Assembly: GCA_002163025.1 (NCBI GenBank)
Contig: MABF01000325.1
Span: forward strand, 1-48,773
Source of the DNA: 'Osedax' symbiont bacterium Rs2_46_30_T18
GTDB taxonomy: Bacteria > Pseudomonadota > Gammaproteobacteria > Pseudomonadales > Balneatricaceae
DNA length: 48,773 nucleotides
Direction: 5' to 3'
The position numbers and the translations under genes are program-made. This document shows, piece after piece, positions 24,735-34,351 of this stretch. How positions within the stretch are numbered: position 1 is the stretch's first letter; each line of letters starts with the position of its first letter. Below the pieces are notes generated by a model. It did no database searches and was not told the origin of the DNA. It saw only the letters and a program-made list of their open reading frames with translations.

Positions 24735-25406
24735 ATGGCCAACCTTATTTTATTAAACAAACCTTTCCAAGTGCTCAGTCAATTTACCGATTCTGAAAAC
24801 AGAGCCACCTTAAAAGACTTTGTCACCCAGACCGGCTTCTATCCGGCGGGAAGACTGGATTACGATTCAGAGGGCCTATTAATACTTACTGATGATGGAC
24901 AGACCCAGCACCAGCTTGCAAACCCGGCGTTTAAGCTGGAAAAAACTTACTGGGTACAAGTGGAAGGCGTAATAACAGATAAGGCCTTGCAGCAACTGAT
25001 GAGAGGAGTACTGCTAAAAGACGGTAAAACTAAACCTGCAAAAGCAAAGGCGATAACGGAGCCGCAGATATGGAACAGAACCCCGCCAATCCGCGAGCGC
25101 AAGGAGCAACCTACTTCATGGCTGGAACTGAAAATAAAAGAGGGAAAAAACCGCCAAGTGAGACGCATGACCGCAGCTGTGGGCTTTCCCACTTTGAGAT
25201 TGATACGCTACGCGATCGGAAACTGGAAGGTCGACAATTTAGCACCGGGAGAGAGCCGCACAGAGACTGTACATTTAGGGATTGCGAAAAAAAACCAATC
25301 ACCACACAAAAATAGCAATCACAAACCCAAGTTTACAAAAGCCGGCAAAAACTCTAACAGCATCCAACTACAGAGCTCTCGCCGCAGAAAACCTAAATCA
25401 GGCTAA
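24735..25406 (+). CDS. rluE: 23S rRNA pseudouridine synthase RluE
   Basis: RluE makes pseudouridine 2457 in 23S rRNA in E. coli. The 223 residues lack an N-terminal S4 domain, as RluE does. They carry the RsuA-type catalytic block GFYPAGRLDYDSEGLLILTDDG (within residues about 34-55), with the catalytic Asp in GRLD. The later KIKEGKNRQVRRMTAAVGFPTLRLIR block is intact. The last 30 residues are very basic (HKPKFTKAGKN ... RRRKPKSG), probably an RNA-binding tail. Its stop codon overlaps that of the convergent cvfB gene by a few bases. Confidence 0.9.
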   Translation: MANLILLNKPFQVLSQFTDSENRATLKDFVTQTGFYPAGRLDYDSEGLLILTDDGQTQHQLANPAFKLEKTYWVQVEGVITDKALQQLMRGVLLKDGKTKPAKAKAITEPQIWNRTPPIRERKEQPTSWLELKIKEGKNRQVRRMTAAVGFPTLRLIRYAIGNWKVDNLAPGESRTETVHLGIAKKNQSPHKNSNHKPKFTKAGKNSNSIQLQSSRRRKPKSG

Positions 25407-26236
25407 TCTTCGATCAGACTAATACCTGTCTTAGAAATCTCGATCCGCCCCAGCTTCTTGAGAGTTCCCAGCGCCATTTTGTAGGACTTTTTACTGATGC
25501 CAAACTGCTGATAAATATCTTCAGGCCTGCTTTTATCGCCCAGGGCACTCTGCCCACCTCGGTCCTCCAGATCATCGAGGATTTGCTGACAGAGCTCATC
25601 GACCTTCGCATAGCCGGGCTTATCCAACATCACATCGATTTTGTCGTGATCTAGTAGTCTTTTAATATACCCTTTGCGCTTATGCCCTGGACGCACTGTT
25701 TTAAAGACATCTTTGGCATGTAACACCGCCCAATACAGATCATTAACTATGACACTGAAACCCAGGTCATTTTTTCTCACCACAAACAACGAAACTTCAT
25801 CACCCATTTTCAACTGCGATGAGTCATTCTTTAAGAATTTGTCAAGCTTAGTAGAGGCGGCAATCCGATCAGTATTATCCAAGTAGACTCGAACCGTAAT
25901 TCTCTGCCCTGGTTCTAATGTTTTGCGTTGCTCTGCATAGGGCACTAACAACTGTTTAGGCAGCCCCCAATCCAAAAAGGCGCCAGTATCATTGACTTCG
26001 GCAACCGTTAAGGTGGCAAATTGATCTACTTGCACTAAAGGCTTTATCCTGCTGGCAATCACATAATCATCTGAATCTAAGTAGATAAATACTTCAATTA
26101 TGTCGCCTTTTTTGCAGTTTTCCGGCACATCACTCTTGGGCAGTAAAATGCCGCCATATTTTCCACCTTCCAGATAAATACCGACTTCTGCTTCGCGAAT
26201 AACTTCTAATTTGTTGGTTTTACCTATTTCTATCAC
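25403..26236 (-). CDS. CvfB-family S1-like RNA-binding protein
   Basis: This 277-residue protein matches the CvfB/YitL family: three S1-type OB-folds followed by a C-terminal winged helix. Beta-rich S1 features are seen around EVGIYLEGGKYGGILLPKSD (9-28), ATLTVAEVNDTGAFLDWGL (about 74-92) and MGDEVSLFVVRKNDLGFSVIV (about 143-163). The C-terminal YQQFGISKKSYKMALGTLKKLGRI is the winged helix. In Staphylococcus CvfB influences virulence-gene expression through RNA. The role in Gammaproteobacteria is not established. It overlaps the end of rluE tail to tail. Confidence 0.88.
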   Translation of the reverse strand: MIEIGKTNKLEVIREAEVGIYLEGGKYGGILLPKSDVPENCKKGDIIEVFIYLDSDDYVIASRIKPLVQVDQFATLTVAEVNDTGAFLDWGLPKQLLVPYAEQRKTLEPGQRITVRVYLDNTDRIAASTKLDKFLKNDSSQLKMGDEVSLFVVRKNDLGFSVIVNDLYWAVLHAKDVFKTVRPGHKRKGYIKRLLDHDKIDVMLDKPGYAKVDELCQQILDDLEDRGGQSALGDKSRPEDIYQQFGISKKSYKMALGTLKKLGRIEISKTGISLIED

Positions 26237-26400
26237 AGGGCGCTCTCAATTAATTATTTAGACAAAGGACGCTAAAGCATTTAGCAGGCCTGCCAACTCA
26301 CAGTTAATATGTTATAAACTGCGCTTAGTATAACTTATCTTCTATCTCTATACTGCTAGTCTCTCTTACAGAGCTCAGGACTATAAAACCTCAGCCATAG

Positions 26401-27102
26401 CTACGCCCATAGCGAGGCGACTCCGCCTATGGCGCCACCAAAGACACCACCCCACACGACCAGCCACCCCAAGTGTTTTTTAATCATTTTTTGCACTATT
26501 TCTTTAACCAGCAACGGGGTTAATTCCTGCAGCCTCTGCTCGACAATCAACTCTACCTTTTCAATCAGTCCACTAACTTTTGCGGGCTGCTCCAATTCAC
26601 GCGCTAGCAGCTGTTTAAAGCTATCAGATTTGGTCGTTTCGACGATAGATTGTTTCATTTTCTCGATAAAAGGTTCGCGCATGGGCTCTAGCGCTGCTCT
26701 TCCACCGAGCATTTCCAACATACTGCCAAAGGAGGAGTCCTGAATAACTTCAACCAAGCTTTCAAAGGTCGGTGCAAAATCGACTTGCTCTATCACTGGT
26801 TGCAAGCTTATTTCAGCGGCCTGCGCCTCAGAATGCATAAATTTTTCTATGTTCTGAGCATTAAAAAATTGCTCCATGATCATTATTTTTATGCCCAGCT
26901 TAAATTCTTTAAAGCGGGCGGGAATCACTCCCGAACCATACAGGCCAGGTACCTTTTCAAATAACATATGGATAGCCAACCAATTAGTCACCGCCCCGGC
27001 TAAGGCAAAAATACCTACGTAATACAAAGCGTCTAACTCTAGGTATACCGCCGCCACCGTTAATAGTAACGCTAGCAAATTTGTACCAATACTTTTGTTC
27101 AT
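26401..27102 (-). CDS. DUF445 family inner-membrane protein
   Basis: This 233-residue protein has N-terminal hydrophobic segments (about 8-50) holding the family motif GAVTNWLAIHMLFEKVPGLYGSGVIP. A long helical middle (about 60-205) follows, then a C-terminal membrane segment (HLGWLVVWGGVFGGAIGGVASLWA). This is the DUF445 (YheB/UPF0754-like) layout, with a cytoplasmic or periplasmic helical domain held by both ends. No function is established. It follows the DUF3369 gene at a distance of 233 bases. Confidence 0.82.
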   Translation of the reverse strand: MNKSIGTNLLALLLTVAAVYLELDALYYVGIFALAGAVTNWLAIHMLFEKVPGLYGSGVIPARFKEFKLGIKIMIMEQFFNAQNIEKFMHSEAQAAEISLQPVIEQVDFAPTFESLVEVIQDSSFGSMLEMLGGRAALEPMREPFIEKMKQSIVETTKSDSFKQLLARELEQPAKVSGLIEKVELIVEQRLQELTPLLVKEIVQKMIKKHLGWLVVWGGVFGGAIGGVASLWA

Positions 27103-27335
27103 TAATATTCCCCCAATAACAGGCGGCTATTATGAGGATCAAAAGGAAAATTTAAAAGATCAGGAGGGAATTTATTACGGTTTTTTTGTCAGCATGGATA
27201 AATAAATGTGACGAATTTTCAGCGAGCTATAACACACGCAATTTCTGTAGCGGGACCTGAGCAATTACTGTTTATTCCCGGATGCTACTGCAGGGCATGA
27301 CTAGATTCTATTCGGCCAGTAAATCATTGACCATT

Positions 27336-28445
27336 TTAATGGGGACGTAGCGCCTGGCGCTGGCCTATTTCTCTCTTTAGTATAAGCCCGTGTTTTTTAG
27401 CCAATAACATAGCGATTTTAGTGACACCGGTAAAGTGCTCGCCACTTTGCTGGGAATGATTTTCCACGGTACTACTAAGTATTGAAATCATTTCATTGAG
27501 GGTGTTTTCAGTTTCCTGCCAAAAGCGCATTCGCTCTTGTGCAATCGCTACACTTTGTACAAATAGCTCGATTAAGCTGGTATCACCTTGTGAAAAAGAC
27601 TTGCGGTATTTTAGGCACAAGAGTGTTTTATGATTATCTCTGGTTTTATAGGAAAATAAAATCTTGTTATCGATCTTACTCTTGTAGGTTACTTGGTCGC
27701 AGTCACTCCACTGTTTCAGTGTCGCAGCCGACAATATTACACTGGGGGGCTGACCTACATGCTGCTCATAGGCTCCGACTGCAGCGATAATCTGACCCGA
27801 GCGCAAAATATTCTCGCCAGACTCTATGTTGATTAGTGCAGCATCAGCCTCAAAATATAACAGAGAGGTAAGCTGCAGTAGGACCCCTGAAGCGTATTCG
27901 CTCATATATTGTTTTTTAAATAAATCCGCGGTGGCCTCTACTACTTTTTTCAGCCCTGCACTGTGATTGGCCAGCGCAGAAACATCTCGAAATGCACGAA
28001 GACCGGAAATAACACAAGAAAACAACTTTTGCGCCGTTAATTCAGTCTTGTTTTTATAATCAAAAATATCATAGTTCAAGATAACCGTTTTTTCCGGCGC
28101 CTGACCTGGTTGGCCGGTGCGCAGCACGATGCGAATTAGCTTATTCCCCAACTCTTCCCTAATCCAGGCCGCAACATCGAGCCCCGCGGTCTCTGTCTCC
28201 ATAACTACATCGAGTAGTACCAAGGCAATATCAGTTCTGGAGTTCAATATCTCCTTTGCTTCTTGTGCGCCAAAAGCCGAGATAAAAACCAGTTTTTTAC
28301 CATCAAAATATTCGTCTTCGAGAGCGAAACGCGTAACCGAGTGGATAGCGGGCTCATCATCTACAATCAGAATTGGCCAGATTTCATGTGAATTCTGCTC
28401 ATTGGTGCGCTTTGTCGATTTATCGTCTATTAAGAACTCATACAC
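27336..28445 (-). pseudogene. response regulator with DUF3369 and truncated HD-GYP domain
   Basis: The GTG at 28445 has GGGAG 7 bases upstream. The frame encodes 369 residues. A receiver domain carries acidic Asp29-Asp30 (ILIVDDEPAIHS) and phospho-acceptor Asp79 (LVLLDVVME), with RTGQPGQAPE as its conserved extension. The DUF3369 sensory region covers about 160-320. Such proteins normally end in an HD-GYP phosphodiesterase of about 180 residues. Here only its first helix remains (ENHSQQSGEHFTGVTKIAMLLAKKHGL), and the frame stops after LKREIGQRQALRPH, before any HDIGK. It is either a decayed gene or a shortened regulator without output domain. Confidence 0.7.
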
Positions 28446-28797
28446 AGCCAATCTCCCTGAATAAACAGTCAAGTAAACGCTCTGCAGAGTTGAATCCCAA
28501 ATTTACATTTTCAAACAAAAGCTAACCTTTTTCAGTAAAGTCAAAAACGGTAAAAATATTAAACCTACAATTTAATAGTACACTTTAACTTACTCATATA
28601 CATAGAATCATTGAACATTTAAGACTATTTCCAATGACTAAGTCCCTTGCAAAAGCTATCGCCAAACATCCTACAGAAAAACAAAGCATTTCCTTTTTAT
28701 ATGACCGCAGATGAATCACCGCTTAACTTTCGAAACAGCTGCAGACAAAGCGTCAAATAAAACTCAATGCTTATTCGACGGATAGTATATTGCTAAG
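28446..28797. other. AT-rich intergenic region
   Basis: About 350 bases lie between the truncated response regulator and the AI-2E-family transporter gene, both on the minus strand. It should hold the promoter of the response regulator. A 26-codon plus-strand frame from the ATG at about 28634 has no ribosome site. I found nothing else there. Confidence 0.4.
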
Positions 28798-29862
28798 TTA
28801 ACTTTCAAGCTCTTCCACAGGTCTGGGCCAAGCACTAATAATTGCTTTAATCAGCGTTGCCAGTGGAATGGCGAAGAACACCCCCCAAAAACCCCAGATA
28901 GTCCCGAACACTAACACAGCCATGATGATAGATATCGGGTGCAGATTAACCGCTTCAGAAAACAGCAAAGGCACTAATACGTTACCATCTAGTGCCTGAA
29001 TTACTCCGTACACTAGCATCAGATAAAAAAACTCATTTCCCCAGCCAAACTGAAAAAAACCTATAACGGCTACCGGCAAGGTTACTAGCGCGGCACCTAT
29101 GTAGGGAACTAACACTGAGAGACCCACCATAATTGCCAACAGTGCTGCATAATCTAAATCGAAGAAAATAAACCCTAAATAGGTGACAAAACCAACAATG
29201 AAAATTTCCAAGGTTTTTCCACGAATATAATTGGCGATCTGCACATCCATTTCATGCCAGACTTTAGTCATCATTTCCCGCTTGTGCGGAAGTACTGAAG
29301 TCCATGATTGCACGAGTTTTTTCCCATCTTTTAAAAAGAAAAACACCAGTATTGGCACCAATACAAAATAGATAAGCAGCGCCACTATTGTACCCAGCGA
29401 ATTAAAAGAATAGGCCAACATCCACTGGCCAACCGAAGACAACTCTTGAGTGGCCATTGCCACCACTTGGCTGATCTGCTCTTTTGTAACAATTCCGGGG
29501 TAATTTTCAGGAAGAACCAGCAACCCCGCTTGAATTTGTTGAAAAATATGCGGGATGTCGTTGAATAGTTTGGCCAACTGTTGCCAGGCTAGCGGTATCA
29601 CGATAATAACGAAGGCTAACAGTGCACTGAAAAATGCAGCAAAGACTAAATTAACCGAAATCATGTGAGAGATTTTTTTATTTTCTAACCAACTGACGGC
29701 CCCCTGCATTAGAAAAGCCAAAATCAGTCCTGCAATCACCGGTGCCAGGGGACCACCAAGGGTTAAAATGACAACCAGAGATACGGCCATCAATATAAAC
29801 AGAAACAGCGCCTCTTCATTTGAAAAATAGCGTTCAATCCATTTCGAAAAAATTCTTTTCAT
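28798..29862 (-). CDS. AI-2E family transporter, PerM-like
   Basis: This 354-residue inner-membrane protein has about eight predicted membrane segments. They are paired at the N-terminus (21-60), at about 65-92, in the middle (145-175) and in a run from about 205 to 340. The C-terminal IIMAVLVFGTIWGFWGVFFAIPLATLIKAI block is the family signature. Members include PerM and TqsA of E. coli, whose transported molecules are mostly unproven. E. coli perM (yfgO) is the neighbour of bepA (yfgC); here the same pair brackets a TusA-type gene. Confidence 0.88.
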   Translation of the reverse strand: MKRIFSKWIERYFSNEEALFLFILMAVSLVVILTLGGPLAPVIAGLILAFLMQGAVSWLENKKISHMISVNLVFAAFFSALLAFVIIVIPLAWQQLAKLFNDIPHIFQQIQAGLLVLPENYPGIVTKEQISQVVAMATQELSSVGQWMLAYSFNSLGTIVALLIYFVLVPILVFFFLKDGKKLVQSWTSVLPHKREMMTKVWHEMDVQIANYIRGKTLEIFIVGFVTYLGFIFFDLDYAALLAIMVGLSVLVPYIGAALVTLPVAVIGFFQFGWGNEFFYLMLVYGVIQALDGNVLVPLLFSEAVNLHPISIIMAVLVFGTIWGFWGVFFAIPLATLIKAIISAWPRPVEELES

Positions 29863-29948
29863 TCATTGCTCTCAGACAAAATATTATAATTGTGAAGTGG
29901 CTTTTGCAAACCACTTGGGATTGCACTAAAGCCTATAGAAACCCGACG

Positions 29949-30185
29949 CTAATTTTTGCGAATAAAATAGTAAAAATATTGCTCTAATTCATATCTTTCT
30001 AGCATCTCATGTTCACTGTGCTCGATAAACACACTGAAATCGCGTACTGAACCTGCATCAGTGGCTAACACTTTCAGAACTCTCCCCTTCTCCATATGCC
30101 TGAGCGCTTGTTTCGCCTTCAACAGCGGCATAGGACAGTTGAAATCAGTTACATCCAATAGCTGGTCAAAGTGGATTTCAGACAT
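29949..30185 (-). CDS. TusA-family sulfurtransferase-like protein
   Basis: This 78-residue SirA/TusA-type protein has the family core FNCPMPLLKAKQALRHM (residues about 14-30), including the active-site Cys of the CPxP motif that carries persulfide in TusA. The remaining VLKVLATDAGSVRDFSVFIEHSEHEM block is standard. The start at 30185 is chosen because GAGG lies 5 bases upstream; an ATG five codons earlier lacks this. Its place between the perM-like and bepA-like genes suggests a non-TusA member of the family, so sulfur relay to tRNA should not be assumed. Confidence 0.88.
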   Translation of the reverse strand: MSEIHFDQLLDVTDFNCPMPLLKAKQALRHMEKGRVLKVLATDAGSVRDFSVFIEHSEHEMLERYELEQYFYYFIRKN

Positions 30186-30512
30186 AAAAACCTCTAACAA
30201 ATAAAAGCCACAAATTCAGGCGATAAAAATTGGCTTTGGATAATGACATGCTTGGGGTCATGATAACAGCAAAGGCATAAAATAATTGAGCTTATGAGCG
30301 GCAAAAATACAGATAAATACAACTATAAGAATGCATCGGTCAGGTTTAGAAACTATAATCAAATTCAGCGGTCTAGCATAAAACCATAAACCAAGTTGCC
30401 TCTGCCACTTTAGACAACAACGGCAATGGCGGTAAAAAACATTTACGACAGTTTGTAGAACACTTTCAAGCAACACTTCCTTCGATTGTATTACTCAAAG
30501 GCAACACTCAAT

Positions 30513-32003
30513 ATGCTAACAAGCTCCAGAAGTTTTTTTCCATCATTACTACACTACAATAGCTCTCTAACAAAAACAGTTCTGCTGACCAGTTTTATCT
30601 GCCTGGTTATCTCTACTGCTGGCAAGACTTTTGCCAACGGCCTACCCGTGTTGGGAGATTACAGTTCATCGATCATCTCTCTAAACTCTGAATACAACTT
30701 AGGTCAGGGTATTATCAGACAAATTCGCAACACCCATCAATCTATCGACGACCCCCTGGTAGAATCCTACCTGCAAGATCTAACCTGGGATTTAGTGGCT
30801 AAAAGCCAATTACAAGATAAACGTATTTCACTGGCAGTTATCGGCAACAAAAGCGTCAATGCTTTCGCAGCTCCTGGCGGCGTAGTAGGCATACATGCTG
30901 GCTTAGTCATTGCAGCTGACGCGGAAGATGAACTGGCTTCAGTGATCAGTCATGAACTTGCTCATTTAAGCCAGCGACACTTCGCTTCACAACTTGAGCG
31001 CAATCGCATTAACTCACCCTTCGCGATTGCCTCACTGATCACCGGGGTGCTGATTGCGGCTGCGAACCCGGAAGCTGGGACCGCCGTGTTGTCGAGCAGC
31101 ATGGCCAGCAGTATGTCGGCAAGCCTTGCTTTTAGCAGGAAAAACGAACAGGAAGCCGACCGCATTGGCATGTTGAACCTCTCTAAAGCAGGTTATGATC
31201 CATCTGCTATGCCGAGAATGTTTGGAAGATTACTTGAGTTACAGAGATTGCAGGGCTCGCTTCCTCCCGAATTTTTACTCACGCATCCCAGCTCCAGTTC
31301 TCGGGTCGCCGACAGTAAAAATCGTGCCATGCAATTGAACGTTGGCAAAAAGAGGGCGGCGAGTTTAGACTTTGCGATTATTAAAGCCAGATTAAAAGTA
31401 AAATACCAGCTCACGCCAAGCCAGTCACTTAGCCACTATAGAGCCATCGCCAAGACCGATAGATCTGCGATCAACCTCTATTCACTAGCGCTCGCACAGG
31501 CTCGCTCCAGCCGTTTTAGTGAGTCGATAAAGTCACTGCAAAAACTCCCCTCGCAATGGCGCAAGCAAATGTTGATCAAACTTAGCTTGGCTGAAGTTTA
31601 CCAACGTGGCCAGAAACCTGATAAAGCCCTTAAAATACTCAACAAATTAAATTTGATCTACCCACATCACAGTGCAGTGCAAATGCTCATGGCGCAAACC
31701 TTACTGTCTGCACAGCGCCCCCAAGCGGCAATAGAAATCTTGCGTCAGATCACCGAATACGCACCGGATAATATAGATGCCTGGTATTTATTGGCCGAAG
31801 CACAAGGGTTGGCTGGAAACCGCAATGCTTTGCACATTGCCAGAATTGAATATTTCTTGCTCAGAGGACAAGTCAGAACCGCCAGAACCCAACTCGGTTT
31901 TGCCCGCAGAGAGCGAAGTTTAAAGGAGCAGGATCTATACAAACTAGACGATTTGGAAGAACAGGCAACTGTCGTTGAAGACTATTTAAACACGAAGTTT
32001 TAA
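30513..32003 (+). CDS. bepA: BepA-like periplasmic M48 metalloprotease/chaperone with TPR domain
   Basis: BepA helps assemble LptD and other outer-membrane proteins and degrades failed ones. The protein of about 496 residues starts at the ATG at 30513; an upstream TTG at 30486 is less likely. A signal peptide ends near residue 50 (FICLVISTAGKTFANG). The zinc protease motif is HELAHLSQRHF (about residues 146-156), with the third ligand in NEQEADRIGM. TPR-like repeats fill the C-terminal third (YQRGQKPDKALKILNKLN, QRPQAAIEILRQITEYAPDN). It is divergent from the tusA-like gene. Confidence 0.92.
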   Translation: MLTSSRSFFPSLLHYNSSLTKTVLLTSFICLVISTAGKTFANGLPVLGDYSSSIISLNSEYNLGQGIIRQIRNTHQSIDDPLVESYLQDLTWDLVAKSQLQDKRISLAVIGNKSVNAFAAPGGVVGIHAGLVIAADAEDELASVISHELAHLSQRHFASQLERNRINSPFAIASLITGVLIAAANPEAGTAVLSSSMASSMSASLAFSRKNEQEADRIGMLNLSKAGYDPSAMPRMFGRLLELQRLQGSLPPEFLLTHPSSSSRVADSKNRAMQLNVGKKRAASLDFAIIKARLKVKYQLTPSQSLSHYRAIAKTDRSAINLYSLALAQARSSRFSESIKSLQKLPSQWRKQMLIKLSLAEVYQRGQKPDKALKILNKLNLIYPHHSAVQMLMAQTLLSAQRPQAAIEILRQITEYAPDNIDAWYLLAEAQGLAGNRNALHIARIEYFLLRGQVRTARTQLGFARRERSLKEQDLYKLDDLEEQATVVEDYLNTKF

Positions 32004-32598
32004 AGCTGTCGTTAGCCGCGGACAAGCAGCGCCAACAACCGCTAAATTCGTGGATAATTCAACCTATTAACGAGTTTTATATAGAAATATCGGGCTAAAT
32101 ATGCGATTATTATAGCCGCTAAACAAAGTGCTACGGAAATTTCAATTAACATGTTTCACATCTTGTTATTCCCCTTCTACATTTTGTGTAATCGCAACAG
32201 CAACGTATTCGATCCCTTAAACATTACAGCCTCGAGTATCTAGTATTAGGCATGTTTTTTTGCGTCCAATATAAAACATATTTGAATAATTTTTTGCAAT
32301 AGACAAACAGTGCATTTTAGACTTACAAACAATTTTGCTATCGAGCCGTTCAATAATATTTTCTTGATATGGCGGTAAATGTTAGAAGCCCATCTTTAGT
32401 TAGCGAATATTCCAGTCTACTTCTGCAGATTACTACCCGGCAGATAAATGCTTTTAAATACCTGAACGTGGAAACTCATTAGCGGTTCAAACATGTCGCT
32501 TTTACTACTCACGTAATTAACTATCTGTATTAAAATAACTAACCCGTTGGTTGCGCAACAGCAACCGCATTAAGACATAACTTTAATAAGGAGTAACA
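32004..32598. other. long AT-rich intergenic region before the Na/phosphate cotransporter gene
   Basis: About 595 bases hold no gene I can support. At 32077-32152 lies a sequence similar to 525-622 near the tRNA cluster (a separate entry). Near the right end GGTTGC (32549-32554) and GCAACC (32561-32566) form an inverted repeat in the likely leader. I looked for a PhoB box because of the downstream gene and saw none. Confidence 0.5.
32077..32152 (+). repeat. dispersed intergenic repeat, copy B
   Basis: This is the partner of the sequence at 525-622, in the same orientation. It is identical over the first 17 bases and has the same ordered short blocks afterwards, with small deletions. It lies in the long gap after bepA. 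No coding frame is shared. Confidence 0.45.
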
Positions 32599-34227
32599 AT
32601 GTACACCTTGATCAGCATATTAGGCGCCGTCTCTCTGCTTTTGTTTGGTATGGAGTTGGTAAAACAAGGAATCATTGGAGCTTTTGATAACGATTTAAAA
32701 CGAATTATCACCCGATTTACGCGCAATAAAACATCGGCTTTTGCCGTGGGTCTAGGTATAACCTCTGTCTTACAGAGCAGTACTGCTACCGCTTTGCTAA
32801 TTTCATCTTTTGCCAGCCGCAGCCTAATTGCCGGCGCTCCCGCACTTGCAGTAATGCTCGGTGCCGATATAGGTACTACTCTGGTCGCTCAAGTGCTGTC
32901 ATTTGACTTAAGCTGGCTCTCTCCTGCTTTGATAGTAGTAGGCTTGGTCTCCCATAGGCGCGCCACTACTGAAACAATTAAGCACGTGGGAATGGCACTT
33001 ATTGGCCTGGGACTGATGTTACTGTCCCTTAAACTGATCGGCTCATCTACCGGACCACTGCGAGACGCCACTGTCCTTCAAGAGTTATTTCACGCCCTTG
33101 AAGATGAACGCATGCTGGCGATGCTGCTGATTATAGTACTTACCTGGATCAGCCACTCCAGTATCGCCATGATACTCTTAATCATGTCACTGGCTGCCAG
33201 CGCTATTATATCTCCCCAGCTAGGCCTGGTATTAGTGCTCGGAGCCAATATAGGCGGCACTATCCCAGCGGTATTAGCGACGTTAACCAAAGGGCCGCAA
33301 GCGCTGCGCATCACTGTGAGTAATAGCTGCTTTAAAATTATTTCCTGTTTAGTCGTACTGCCATTTATCGATCTCATATCCGAGTTACTATCAACCTATA
33401 TGACCACCGACGTGGCCCGCCACGTAGTCGACTTTCATACTATTTTCAACATCATGGTCGCCGTGGTATTCCTGCCACTGACAGGAAAAGCTTATTCTCT
33501 CATTAAACGCTACATTCCCGATCCGGTGAAAGTAACCAACGCCAACGAATCGCGCTACCTAAACGAAAAATTAATTTCAACCCCATCGATGGCTATAGAT
33601 TGCGTAATGCGCGAGACCATGCACATGGCTGAAGTGGTTTACACTATGATCAGCAACTGCTTGCCTGCACTAACATCCGACAGTTCAGCGCCGAGCCGCG
33701 AACTGATGAAAATGGAACGCTCGGTCGATCGCCTGCACAATGAAATAGCCAAGTACGTTACCAAATTGGGCCGCCAGGAGTTAAAAAACGAGCAACTGTC
33801 CCACACTAATCGGATATTGGCTTTTTCTTTAAACCTCGAACACTCGGCAGACATCACTGAAAATATCGCCGAGATGACCCATAAAAAGGTTCAGGACAAA
33901 TTAGAACTCTCAGACGATGGCCTTGCAGATATAGTCACTATTCATGAAACTGTCTTAAATAACTTCCACTTGGCGATGCGTATCTTCACCACCCAAGACA
34001 TCGATCTGGTACACAAGCTGCTTGAGGGCAAACGCAAAGTTAAAAAATTAACTGAGCAAGCTAACCAGGACCACCTGCATAGATTGCACGAGGGAAAAAG
34101 CGATAACAACATGCTGCACTTAGACATCATTCGCGAGCTCAACAGAATCAACTGGCACATAACCGGAGTTGCCTACCCAGTTCTGGAGATAGAGCGAAAC
34201 AAAGACCTGGTACAAGAGAAGAGTTAG
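32599..34227 (+). CDS. Na/Pi cotransporter family protein with PhoU-like C-terminal domain
   Basis: This 542-residue inner-membrane protein belongs to the NptA/YjbB group that moves phosphate with sodium, often outward. Two Na_Pi_cotrans repeats cover about residues 5-140 and 170-300, each with its core motif: LQSSTATALLISSF in the first and ANIGGTIPAVLATLTKGPQA in the second. A soluble helical PhoU-like domain (about 340-535) follows. The ribosome site AAGGAG lies 6 bases before the ATG. It is followed by rhlE after a gap of 120 bases. Confidence 0.9.
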   Translation: MYTLISILGAVSLLLFGMELVKQGIIGAFDNDLKRIITRFTRNKTSAFAVGLGITSVLQSSTATALLISSFASRSLIAGAPALAVMLGADIGTTLVAQVLSFDLSWLSPALIVVGLVSHRRATTETIKHVGMALIGLGLMLLSLKLIGSSTGPLRDATVLQELFHALEDERMLAMLLIIVLTWISHSSIAMILLIMSLAASAIISPQLGLVLVLGANIGGTIPAVLATLTKGPQALRITVSNSCFKIISCLVVLPFIDLISELLSTYMTTDVARHVVDFHTIFNIMVAVVFLPLTGKAYSLIKRYIPDPVKVTNANESRYLNEKLISTPSMAIDCVMRETMHMAEVVYTMISNCLPALTSDSSAPSRELMKMERSVDRLHNEIAKYVTKLGRQELKNEQLSHTNRILAFSLNLEHSADITENIAEMTHKKVQDKLELSDDGLADIVTIHETVLNNFHLAMRIFTTQDIDLVHKLLEGKRKVKKLTEQANQDHLHRLHEGKSDNNMLHLDIIRELNRINWHITGVAYPVLEIERNKDLVQEKS

Positions 34228-34351
34228 TTTTCAGCCAGCAGTACTTTAAGCTAAAATACAAGCTTGGCTTAAAGTGCTGCAAACATTTATAATCCCCTTT
34301 CTTTGAACAATGATATTTAGCCAGTACTGGCAAATTCTGATAGGCACTCCC

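Noticed and set aside
28634-28714. 26-codon plus-strand frame in the gap before the perM-like gene
   Set aside because: No ribosome site and nothing recognisable in the peptide.
30258-30476. Minus-strand frame of 72 codons upstream of the tusA-like gene
   Set aside because: It lies in the divergent promoter region of bepA and the tusA-like gene, and has no ribosome site or domain.
32549-32566. Inverted repeat before the Na/phosphate cotransporter as a PhoB site or terminator
   Set aside because: It does not match the direct-repeat PhoB box and has no T-run. It is kept only as a note on the intergenic region.
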